64,000 nucleotides of DNA from Pseudevernia furfuracea (lineage: Eukaryota > Ascomycota > Lecanoromycetes > Lecanorales > Parmeliaceae): contig JAIUPT010000033.1 in NCBI GenBank assembly GCA_022315425.1, positions 1,798,001 through 1,862,000 on the forward strand. Reading direction: 5' to 3'. The position numbers and the translations under genes are program-made. Below are positions 46,937 through 56,800 of this stretch, one piece after another (position 1 is the first letter of the stretch; every line of letters starts with the position of its first letter). The notes under the pieces are model-generated. The model saw only the letters and a program-made list of their open reading frames with translations, was not told the DNA's origin and did not search any database.

Positions 46937-47749
46937 CTACTTCCTCGCCACAAACAAGAAGACCTTCATGTCGAAGTCTTTGGCACCGCCGTACTTCTCT
47001 CTCACGATCCTCTCAAACATCGGTCGCATCGTACCCTCCATCCCTTTGTCCCACCACGGCTGATACCCGCGCATGAACTCGGGGTTCTTCGATTCCAGAT
47101 AGAATTTGAAATACTCTTCCGGACTCTCAAAGTCCCATCTCGGCCGAATGGTCTTGGATTGAACATCCTTGAACCCCACCTCTTGAATGTAAGCCCGAAG
47201 CCGCCCTTCATCCGACCAGTCCGGCGTCCACGCGTGCGGATAGGTGTAGTCGGGTTCAAAATGCCTCACGGTCTCCTCCCACGGCGCATCGAAGCACAGT
47301 TCGCCCCACATGCAGAGACCGAGCGTGGCGCCGGGTTTGCAGACGCGGTACATTTCCCCGAGCGCGCGGAGTGGGTCCGGGGTGAATTGGACCATAAAGG
47401 TGCTGAGGGCGTGGGTGAAGGTGCCGTCCGCGAGGGGGCCGAGATGGACGGCGTCCAGCACCTGGCACCGGACTCGCGGCAGGCCTTTCTTTTCGATCGT
47501 CTCCAGCATGCCCGGTGAGAGGTCCGCCGCCAAGATCGGGGTGTCCGGGAATCGGGCCCGGAGGGCGGTGGTGACGACCCCGCTTCCGGCGCCGTTGTCC
47601 AAGGCGGTGGCCCCGGGGGTGGAGAACGGAGACACCTCGTGGACCCATGATATCAACTCCTCGGCGCAGGGGCGGGTGACGTACTCGGTTCTGGCGGCAT
47701 ATGCTGCTGACGCGGTGCCCCAGTCGTCGGACAATGATGGATCGGACAT
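46937..47749 (-). CDS. Class I SAM-dependent methyltransferase, 270 aa
   Basis: This is a single intact exon starting at the ATG at 47749. Motif I is ALDNGAGSGVVTTAL (about residues 49-63), followed by ILAADLSPGMLETI, where the Asp should contact the adenosyl ribose. Motif post-II is FTHALSTFMVQFTPDPLRAL, and a MYRVCKPGATLGLCMWGE block comes next. The C-terminal half, rich in Trp and Tyr, would shape the acceptor site. This UbiE/Coq5-like subtype is common in fungal secondary metabolism, acting on small O- or N-acceptors. It is divergent from the UstYa-like gene with only about 190 bp between the two starts, so the two probably share a promoter. The acceptor is unknown. Its GC-rich coding sequence contrasts with the AT-rich transposons on both sides. 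Confidence 0.85.
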   Translation of the reverse strand: MSDPSLSDDWGTASAAYAARTEYVTRPCAEELISWVHEVSPFSTPGATALDNGAGSGVVTTALRARFPDTPILAADLSPGMLETIEKKGLPRVRCQVLDAVHLGPLADGTFTHALSTFMVQFTPDPLRALGEMYRVCKPGATLGLCMWGELCFDAPWEETVRHFEPDYTYPHAWTPDWSDEGRLRAYIQEVGFKDVQSKTIRPRWDFESPEEYFKFYLESKNPEFMRGYQPWWDKGMEGTMRPMFERIVREKYGGAKDFDMKVFLFVARK

Positions 47750-47939
47750 GAATGGCGAAATCTGACAACAAGATGTCTCACAGGAGATTTCAAGCGTGGT
47801 TGGAGGTTGTAGAGGTCGGATTACGTCAGTCGATAGAGAGAAAGTCCGGAATCAAGATCGAAAATTAGTTCTGATGTTAGAGCAACGTTGGTGAGGATGA
47901 GGGGCTGTGATTGCAGTCCCTACTCTGAGCTCCTATACC

Positions 47940-50900
47940 ATGTTTGCCGCATTTTCATCAGCAAAGTACTCTCGAGTCCCGGATGATGACATGTTTCGTA
48001 ATGAGAGTGAAAGCAATGAAAGCAATGACAGCGACGTGAAGTCTTTTCTCTTGCTCGAAAAGCACCAACAACAAAGTCGGGCCCGTCCCCTGATTAGTAT
48101 TCTATCACGGGTCGCCCATGGTGTTAGTTTCTTGGTCTGTCTTGGCCTCTTGCTTAGTACTATCGTTGTGTCCAAAACTTGTCATCAAAGCTGTGCCGAG
48201 AGATTTAACGCATATTGTGAGTTTTCGGCCGGAATCATAGGCCGTTCCGCCCGCACTAGCGTGCCTTTTAGCGTGGCGCTAGTGGGCGACTCTTGTCTAT
48301 CCTTCTCCTTCTCTTTCTTCTTGTTCACTACATGTATTCTACATAGTCATGCAATAGAGTCGTTCTATTAGCCACCCAATACAAGACCTCATAGCTGTCA
48401 TATATTCCAACAGGTTATGAGCCCGGATTTCCGCCATTGAGGTCTTCACACAGCAGAAAAATTAACCTGCTGTCCCCACCGTCTGTGGGAGAGCCGGTGT
48501 TATAATAACAGTGTTAACATAACACCACACCACATAGTCAATTCAAAATGACTACTCAATTGTCCCATGCTGCATTGACGCAGATATGGAATTTCCCAAA
48601 GCTGAAGGGCCAACAAAACTATCAGCCATGGGCCAAAAAGATGAAGAGTGCACTGGTGTACTCGGATTTATGGGACGTCGTCCAGAATGCAAATAAGGAC
48701 TTTTCAACGGATCTATCAGTCACATCAGCATCTACGGCTGCTCAGGTAACGGCCTATCAGGCTCAATTGAAGATCTGGAAGCAGACGAACAATCAAGCGT
48801 CTGAGCTGATTTACTCCATGTGTGAAGATAAACCAGTCGAAGCCATTGAGGATGATGAAGTTGTCATGAACCGGTGGATCAAGTTGAAGAACAATTATTC
48901 CGACTCAGGTTTCGTTCTTCGGTTCATCAAGTTACAAGAACTCTGGACAACATCAATGGCAAGCAGCGGCAACTCCATGGAGACGTACGTTGTCAACATA
49001 CGAGCAAAGTCGAAGGATCTTAGTCGAATGGGGGCTAGGATAGACGAGTGGATACTCGTCTTATTGCTGTTGAACAACCTTGACATCAAGTACAAGGATT
49101 TCGTGCATCGTATCATCACGTCGTTGAACGAAGTGTTCGACTTTGACAAAATTGTCACACTTCTTCATGAGGAAGAGCGTCTCCTGAAGAGAGACATCAA
49201 AGAACAAGTCATGGCCGCCGCCATGAAGCGTTTCAAACAGGAGGAGAACGAGAAGAAGACCTCTGATAGAGGCAACAGCAATCGTGGTCGAGGCTCAACG
49301 AGAGGCCGCGAGGATAGGAACAACAACACCATCCAGCTGATTTCAAAGAACCCGAATAGTATCAACTATAAGGGCGATGGCGACCCTTCTGAGTGTTTCA
49401 AGTGTCATCCCAACAAGGATGATAGCAAGAGACTACACTGGCCATACGACTGCTGGACCCTCCATGAGGACCGTATCCCAGACAGATTCCGTGACGCCTT
49501 CAAGAAGGCTAAGGCCAAGGCGAATGCCGCCAAAGAACGTGAACGACCAGACGATTTCGAAGATAACCACAGTACTCATATTTCGGCAATGGCCCACTTG
49601 GTCATTGACCAAAACACCGTGGCAGACGGAGAGGATGAGGTCTGGGGCTTCCCGTTCAACGCGACTACACCGGAATCCTATGACGAGGAAATACCGGAGG
49701 AGTCGGCCATAGAGACTCTCGATCAGTCTCTACCCCAATTGACAGAAAAACAAGAGGGGGAATCTACATTGGAGATACCGCAAGAAGAACCGGTGATTCA
49801 GCTTGCGCATACACCAAACTTTGCCGGATACGCAAGCACACGACTGCTTCCCTCTCCGAGAGCACTTCCCGACATCGAATGTCAGAAGGAAGAAACCATA
49901 GTGGAGGCACCAAGCGCGCACTTCACGTCTCAGCTTCAACCTACGTCAAACTTTTGCGGCGAGGCAAGTCGGGGGGCAGAGGAAAAGCTTGCCTCTCAGC
50001 TCGAAGTTGTCGATTTTGAAATAATTGATCAACTTTCACATGAGACGTTCTCATATTTCCGTGCATACTCCGCAGCGTTGAACAGTGATCTCACGACGTC
50101 ACGAGACTGGATGATCGACTCAGGGTGTATTAATCACATGTTCTTCGACAAGGACGAGTTCATCGAGTATCGACCCTATCGTGAAGGAGTTATTGTTGTC
50201 AACGAAGTCACTGTCTGAACTCAAGGACGTGACACAGTCGAAATGGAATGGCTATTAAAGAATGAAACCAGCAACATAGTTCGTGTTGAGGACGTGTTGC
50301 ATGTATCAGACTTTACATGCGAGCTATTTTCAATTAGTCAGGTCATCAAGAAGGGATTTGAAATCGTCTTCCTCGGTGATGATTGTCACATTTCAAAGAA
50401 TGGTGTACTTGTAGAAAGTACATCAAAGACTCGAAACATCTATATACTGAATGTGTTCCAGTCTACGGCTAAAATTGTCGTCCTGATTCAGGAGAATACG
50501 AGAGCACTGTTCATCGCCCTGATGTTTAACGAAGACGCAGTCGAACTGTGACATCGTCGAATGAGACACCTAAACGAGATAGATCTTAAGAGACTCGTTA
50601 ACATGAGCAAGAGCATCACCTTAACACAAAAACCTCGGGTCAAGTTCATTTGTGAGACGTGTTCTAAGACAAAGTCGTCTCGCAAGATCTCAAGAAGACA
50701 ACAGCGAGAGATACTCGAAAAACTCGATAAAGTTCATATCGACTTGAGGGGACCATTCAACGTGTCATCGGTCAATGAAGTCAAATACTATATGCTTCTA
50801 ACGAATCAAGCGACCCTTCGAACCTGGTGCTTCACGTATAAGCACAAGGACGAAACGTTTAAGCTCTTTCGTGACTGAAAAACCCAAGTGGAAAACGAGT

Positions 50901-53900
50901 CAGAATGTAAACTCAAGATAGTACGCATCGACAATGATACTGAGTTCATCAACGACGACTTTAAGGCCTTACTCAGAGACTCAGGAGTCATAATGAAGCC
51001 CATCGTGACCTATACTCCAGAGCAGAATGAACTCAGCGAAGTCCAGAACCGCGTCGTTATGAACGGCGTGAGAGCTATGTTGTTCGACTCGGGGCTAACA
51101 CGTTACCTCTGGTCCGAACTTCTTCACACCAAGGTCTACCAGAAGAACCGAAGTCCAACAACCAAGGTACACGATATGATCCCTCATAAGGTATGGACTG
51201 ACGAACAATCATTTCTCGGACACATGAGGATCATTGACTGCGTGGCCTGGGTTCACATACTTAAGGAAAAACGCAAGAAACTCGACGAGCGTAACAAGAA
51301 ATGCTACTTGATAGACTATGACGATATATTCATATTTAGAGTATGAAACCCAGCCAGCAGAAAAGTCGAAAGATCGTCACACGTTGATTTTGACGAAACT
51401 CGTTTGATGACTTCAGCCGTGCAAGACACGGGCTACTGGCTAGCTGACGTCACTGACGACGACGATGATATACTCGATGCAGGGGGTGATGCTTCTGAGC
51501 ATCATCATACACCTCACGACGTCGACGACGAACCCCAAGAAGGCTCCAGCTTGCAGCATATATAAGACGTTCTTGATAATGCTTCAAATGTTGTCGAAGA
51601 CCTCGAAGATGTGAAAGCAGCACCGGAAGAAGAATTTCCGAAAGGTGACGATGACCAGATACCTCAGAACGCCCTGAATGTACACTCAGATCCAAGTATC
51701 GACGTAACGTATACTTCGAGACCGAAGCGTGTCCCAGCTCCATCTCAAAAGATACTCCTAAATGAAAAATGGAGCGATATCAAGATGTGAGCCCAGCGGG
51801 CTATTGCCCATACCAAGTGTAACGCAACTCTACAGTCAGAACGAATGTACTATAGACTCGTTATCGTCGACCATAAGAACCCTCAACACTATGACTTTGA
51901 GTCGGAATTCGATCTCGCTAACGCTGTTCAGAAGATAGCTGAAATGCGGAGAAATCAAGACATCGATGACGTCGATGACTACGAGCCATTGACTTATGAA
52001 GAAGCAATGATCGGTCCATATGCTAAGCAATGGAGTGGGGCTATGGACAAGCAAATGCAATCCTTCGCTATCATGAATACCTGAAGACTGGTCAAGAGAT
52101 CAAAGAACGCTCTCGTTCTCAGCGGCAAGTGGGTCTATAAGATCAAGAAGAGACTTGACGGGACGATACTCTACAAAGCACGCTGAGTAGTTCGAGAATT
52201 TGAACAAATCTATGATGTCAACTACGATCAAACATTTGCCTCCGTTGTCAAATCCATGTCGTTCAAAGTGCTGTTTTCCATCATGACCTACTACGACCTA
52301 GACTGTGAACAAATGAACGTCATAACAGCCTTTCTCAACGCGTTGTTGAAGGAACGAATCTACGTGAAACAGCCCAAGAAATATGAAAACGATGAACACG
52401 ACATGATGTGTCTCTTGCTTAGGGCCCTGTATGACCTCAAGCAATCCCCTCGTGAGTGATACGCTACTCTACGAGACTTCCTGATATCAAAAGACTTCAA
52501 GCACACCGAATCGAACCACTCACTCTTTGTTAATGAGGAAACACGTCTAATTGTTAACGTGTATGTGAACGATATTCAAATATATGGCCCCCGGGGATCA
52601 AAACATATATCGGACCTCAAGGAAGAACTCAGCAAGCGCTTCGCAATGACCGATCTCGATCCATGCTCATATTATTTGGGTATGGAAATTCAGAGAAATC
52701 GCGCAAAGAGGAGCGTCCGGATCACCCAGAGCACTTATTTGAAGAAAGTTCTCGCCCGTTTTAACATGGCAAATTCCGCCCCCGTGTCAACATCAATGGT
52801 AGTTGATACACAATTGAAAGAGAAATCAGTGAACCAAGCAACCCCGGACGTCGTTCGTGAGTACCAGTCAATGGTGGGATCAATGATGTACGCCATGGTA
52901 CAAACGCGTCCTGATATTTGCTTTGCCATAACTATTCTTTCTCGATACAATCAAAATCCGAATTCCAAGCACATCGCTGCTGTCAAGCGTGTGCTCCGGT
53001 ACTTGAAAGGCATAATCGATCACGGTATTACCTATGGGACCGTCAATGGCCTCGAGGGGTTTATCGATGCTGACTGGGCGTCGGATTCTGAGACCCGTAG
53101 GTCTCTCGGAGTATACGTGTTCCTGCTGTATGGAGGGGCTGTAAGCTGGACGTCGAAACGTCAGCAGTCCATTGCATTGTCGTCTTGCGAGGTCGAATAT
53201 ATGGCCCAAACGCAAGCAGCCAAGGAAGCAATATGGCTGACCCGCCTGTTAAGCGAGTTGGATGTCGGCCTGGGGCTTCCATCCAAGCCTGTTCTGATCA
53301 AGGCAGACAATCAGGGTGCCATAGCATTGGCTTCAGACCCTAGGTTCCATACACGTACCAAGCACATCGATATACAGTGGCATTTTGTCCGAGACCAGGT
53401 GGAAACTGGGGCAGTGTCATTCGAGTGGGTACCTACGAGAGAAATGGCTGCTGACGGGCTTACAAAGGCTCTCAGCAAGGACAAATTTGGTACATTTGTA
53501 GGCCAGTTAGGCCTCAAGAAGAGCGTCTAGGAGCAGGAGTCCAGTATAGACTCTGTGGGAGATACAGGCCCATTATTGCCTGTGTGGGAGTGATGGAATT
53601 CAGCCAATCATAGGCCGTTCCGCCCGCACTAGCGTGCCTTTTAGCGTGGCGCTAGTGGGCGACTCTTGTCTATCCTTCTCCTTCTCTTCCTTCTTGTCCA
53701 CTACATGTATTCTACATAGTCATGCAATAGAGTCGTTCTATTAGCCACCCAATACAAGACCTCATAGCTGTCATATATTCCAACAGATTTAACGCATATT
53801 GTGAGTTTTCGGCCGGAGGCTTAGGGCAAGAAAAAGAGCTCATATTCTACCAGCGCCTGTACTCGAAGGCACAAGCAAAGAATATAAAGACGTCCGGTTC

Positions 53901-54488
53901 AAATACTCGCTTTGGCACCAGTCACCATACAAAGGTCCTCCTACCCCAAGAGTCCATCAGGCCTGGAAAGAAATCATGCAGTGTAAGCGATGAACCCCAA
54001 GAATGGGTCACTAGACTAACAACACTATGTCAGACAATCAGATTAGCGTTTCCGCAGACGACATTCTCCGCATCGGCCATAATCTTACATCAGTGCAATA
54101 TCCAGAATCTGTTGGCGGGGAATACCTGGCCACAGCAATGGGAACACATGCCATTCATTGCCTGCACTACGTCTGGCAGGACCACTACATCGATGTCTCG
54201 CCCGAAGTCCAGTCCCAGAAAGCGGAGATTCCCGAGATGTACGAGAGACACTACGAACATTGTGTCGACTACATCAGACAATATCTCATGTGCAAGTTCG
54301 ACACGACCATCATGCCGTTCAATTGGGTGCTTGATCATCAAAATCCCACCCCAAACGGAAACACCATCCACAAGTGCGTCAATTGCGACTTTCTACAGGA
54401 CTGGCTCAAGAAGAGAGCAGTACAGATGCCTGAGGACTTTCGTTGGAAACAGCCTGCGGACGCTGTAACATTAGACTGGAATCCCTAA
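47940..54488 (+). CDS. UstYa-like (DUF3328) oxidase gene, split by a copia element in intron 1; 286 aa if spliced
   Basis: Exons 47940-48216, 53854-53982 and 54034-54488 join in one frame of 287 codons. Exon 1 encodes an acidic N-terminus, then a membrane span (VSFLVCLGLLLSTIVVSKT). Exons 2-3 encode SPVLEGTSKEYKDVRFKYSL and the two catalytic HxxHC motifs of the family: HAIHC (in THAIHCLHYVWQDHY) and HYEHC. UstYa-type proteins carry out oxidative cyclisations in ustiloxin, cyclochlorotine and related peptide pathways. The donor GTGAGT at 48217 and the acceptor CAG before 53854 belong to an original intron of about 50 bp. The copia insertion has stretched it to 5637 bp, so correct splicing is doubtful. 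Nothing else in the gene is broken, so the loss is recent. Confidence 0.75.
48202..48233 (+). repeat. 32-bp target duplication, left copy
   Basis: It is identical to 53786-53817. It includes the end of UstYa exon 1 and its GTGAGT splice donor. It is much longer than the 5-bp duplication typical of copia integrase. Confidence 0.85.
48234..48412 (+). repeat. Copia 5' LTR, 5'-truncated
   Basis: It matches 53607-53785 except two T-for-C differences, and it lacks the TGATGGAATTCAGCCA start. It contains an inverted repeat (CGCCCGCACTAGCG .. CGCTAGTGGGCG). Confidence 0.88.
48413..48424 (+). promoter_or_regulatory. Copia primer-binding site (half-tRNA iMet type)
   Basis: GGTTATGAGCCC directly follows the 5' LTR. 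It is complementary to GGGCTCATAACC of the initiator tRNA-Met anticodon stem-loop, the priming mode known from Drosophila copia. Confidence 0.7.
48548..53530 (+). pseudogene. Copia gag-pol polyprotein, one frame, nine stops
   Basis: The gag part starts MTTQLSHAALTQIWNFPKLK and includes a UBN2-like region and a Cys/His segment (ECFKCHPNKDD..HWPYDCW). The protease site follows (WMIDSGCINHMF), then the integrase (HLNEIDL, FICETCSK, IDLRGPF, RIDNDTEFIN), RT (YDVNYDQTFASVVK, then YVNDIQIYG in place of YVDD) and RNase H (GFIDADWASD, SWTSKRQQSIALSSCEVEY, KTKALS-like end). Stops are at 50216, 50549, 50876, 51344, 51563, 51788, 52082, 52184 and 52457. All are TGA except the TAA at 51563. There is no frameshift. 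The first 556 and the last 356 codons are open. All damage lies in the middle 2.2 kb. Confidence 0.88.
53591..53785 (+). repeat. Copia 3' LTR
   Basis: 195 bp with TG..CA ends and the same internal inverted repeat. It is preceded by the GTGTGGGAG polypurine-like tract. Confidence 0.88.
53786..53817 (+). repeat. 32-bp target duplication, right copy
   Basis: It directly follows the CCAACA end of the 3' LTR and then runs on into the rest of UstYa intron 1. Confidence 0.85.
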
Positions 54489-55203
54489 CGACTTTGATTG
54501 AGATACAGGGGGTTAGTTCTCCACTGAAGGGCAGGGTAGCGCATGTTCTGATTATCTTCCCTGTTGTAGTTGTTACACTGGAAGGAAGTTGAGGATGCCA
54601 TGAATAGTCCTTTTCAGCTTTAATTCACATAGAGTATCCGTCTGTGCTACACGCCACTTCTTTAGCATCCAAGTCTGCGTCCTCCTCTCCTTGTCACCGT
54701 TGAATTGTGTAGCCACTCTAGCGTGCTTAATCGACGGCGGCAAGAAAGCATAGCCACAATAAAGAGGGTCTAGACGACTGATATTGAGTGGACTGAGGAA
54801 CTAGCTAAGAAGGAATGGTAGAATACATGTAGTGTGCGCTTGCCAAGCCACTGGTACCCGTAGGGCTGTTTGTCATACTTTCCAACACTACGTTAAATTT
54901 CATGAAACGGTGTTAGTAAAATAACCGTAGCACACTGGTATCTATGAGAGTAACGTCTCTACAAAGAATACGGTTAATAGTAAAAAAACTGGAAAACCCC
55001 GGAAGCATTAGTGGAGACTGGATAGATACGCTTGCAAAGGAGAGAGAGACTGTTGGAGAACCGTTATCAAATTTGTACCTTGGTGAGGCAGCCTATCTGG
55101 AAGCAGGGCAGTTGCGGTAGCAAAAGACCCGCCATTGCAACCAAGAAGATAGGTACTCAGTCATCCATCCTGCCATGTGATGATTGCGATAACAACCTTG
55201 CCT
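54489..55203. other. Spacer, no gene seen
   Basis: This is the 3' flank of the UstYa-like gene followed by AT-rich DNA without recognisable motifs. Confidence 0.35.
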
Positions 55204-55782
55204 TTAGTTCGGCTCATCGTCCCCCTCCTCGTCAGTACTCGGCTCATTATCAAGGTCCTCCTCTTCCATCCAACTCATATCCTCTGGTATTTCCCCTCCT
55301 TCTTCCATATCAGCCTGGATTTGCGCAAGCCAAGGTTCGTTGGTTTTGCGCTGCTCGGCGCGCTTTGAAGCAGTTGCGGTAGGCCTTGGGGCTTTCTTTG
55401 CAGCGGTTGCCGCAGGCTGTGGGGCTGTCTTAGGAGGAGCAGTTGCGGTAACAGTTGCGTTAGGCTGTGGGGCTGTCTTTGGAGCAGAGATAGCTAGAAC
55501 ATCAAGTCTTCTCACCACCACCACATGAGCACACATCGTGACAATGATTATAAAAGACTTCCTTCGAGTGAACCATTATCTCATTATTCATCTAGACTCG
55601 TTGATATGTTCCTGATATGTTTACAACATATTACTCACAGTCATCTCAAATAATGAACAACGATGAGGTCTATGAGCTCTGGCTTTGTATACTTGCAGGG
55701 CGTTCTCGTCGTCCGATGTGTCATCAGGGATAGTGTCTTTCGAATGAGTTTCAGACATAATAGGATCCACGTCAGATGCCAT
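55204..55782 (-). CDS. Hypothetical low-complexity protein, possibly two exons
   Basis: A start at 55782 gives an acidic N-terminus (MASDVDPIMSETHSKDTIPD) running to a GTGAGT donor near 55636. A second open block (55536-55204) has imperfect TAPQPxAT / ATAxKKAP repeats, a basic stretch and a strongly acidic end. Joining the two is plausible but unproven. No known domain is present. Confidence 0.25.
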
Positions 55783-55987
55783 GTTGAAGGAGACGAATGT
55801 AATCGGAATGAGTTGGGAATGTATTTGGTGTGGCCTAGCAAGTAGCCACTTCCACAACAAGCGCCCGCGTTCTCGACCTCTTTGTTCCCCTCATCTGAGA
55901 GAAGAGACAAGTACTCATTAACTCTTACCTGTTCGACCTCGGCGCTCGATCAATGTTCATAGTTTTTGCCCTTGTATATAACGTCGC

Positions 55988-56800
55988 TCAGTTGTTTTGC
56001 GGCCTGATCGACGAAGAGAGGTATGTCTCCATTAATTCTTGCTTGTTCAACCTCGTGGCTCGACCAGTGTCCATAGTTCTTGCCTTTATACACGATGTCG
56101 CCCGGTTCAGGACCTTGTATGGGCCGACCTTCTTAGTTGACAGGGAGGAGCTTTTGGGGATATGATATCCCGCATCGCCGGTTCTGGCCAACTTGAGGTA
56201 GGCGCTTCCAGCGAGGTCCGGTATTCTGTGTTTGACGTCATATCTGACGACCATTTTGGCCTGCGTCAACTTGATGGCATCCGTAGTGTCATTTCGGATG
56301 ATGTTTCTGTCGTGGATGAAGTTGGCGGCTGCTGGGTCTCTGCCCGGGATTATCGTAGATAGGAAATCCCTGGGCTTCATTTCGTAGAGTACCTCGAAAG
56401 GGATGTGATTAGTCGATGCATTTTCCGCAGTGTTTAATGCGTATTCGATTTTCGAAAGCAGAACATCTCAGTTCTTTTCGTACTTTTTCACAAGCAGACA
56501 GCGCAACGCAGTTTTTATTATCTGATTAGTTCGCTCGACTTGTTCGTCAGCGGAGGGATGATAGGCCGTGGTCATTTCGAGGATAACCTTACATTTAGAA
56601 AACAAGGTTTTCCAGAAGGTGCTTGTGAACTTTGGGTCTCGATCGGAAATCAACCTCGCAGGGATGCCCCAGAACCGATACACCAAGTCGAAATATCGGT
56701 CGGCCCAAGTCTCTGCGGAATCCTTCTCATTTCCGGGAATTAATCGTTTTTTGCGGGCTGATCTTTGTAAAGAGAATCCTGATCATCATCGTCTATGTCA
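55988..56800 (-). mobile_element. Ty3/gypsy pol fragment (integrase C-terminal half)
   Basis: The minus strand reads YRFWGIPARLISDRDPKFTS and later YHPSADEQVERTNQ, which hold the second Asp and the Glu of the integrase DDE triad. Next come the VLYEMKPRDFLS block and a KVGPYKVL segment typical of gypsy integrase tails. RT, RNase H and LTRs are not found nearby, so this is a fragment. It is a different lineage from the element at 38.7 kb. Confidence 0.7.

Larger units (their letters stand above)
48234..53785 (+). mobile_element. Ty1/copia LTR retrotransposon inside the UstYa intron
   Basis: The 3' LTR is 195 bp (53591-53785, TGATGG..CCAACA). The 5' LTR (48234-48412) is a 179-bp copy lacking the first 16 bp. 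The two shared parts differ at only two sites, so the insertion is young. A primer-binding site complementary to the anticodon stem-loop of initiator tRNA-Met follows the 5' LTR. A GTGTGGGAG tract precedes the 3' LTR. A single frame from 48548 to 53530 encodes gag, protease, integrase, RT and RNase H in copia order, with nine in-frame stops. Confidence 0.92.

Noticed and set aside
46757..47518. 253-codon plus-strand ORF opposite the methyltransferase
   Set aside because: It is a GC-driven shadow frame; the methyltransferase motifs are on the minus strand.
47754..48200. RiPP precursor peptide near the UstYa gene
   Set aside because: I looked for a signal peptide followed by repeated cores with KR sites between 46 and 56 kb and saw none.
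50216..52459. TGA read as tryptophan (altered genetic code)
   Set aside because: Host genes in the window end in TGA (for example 1376, 30518 and 32629) and copia keeps many normal TGG codons, so this is mutation rather than code change.
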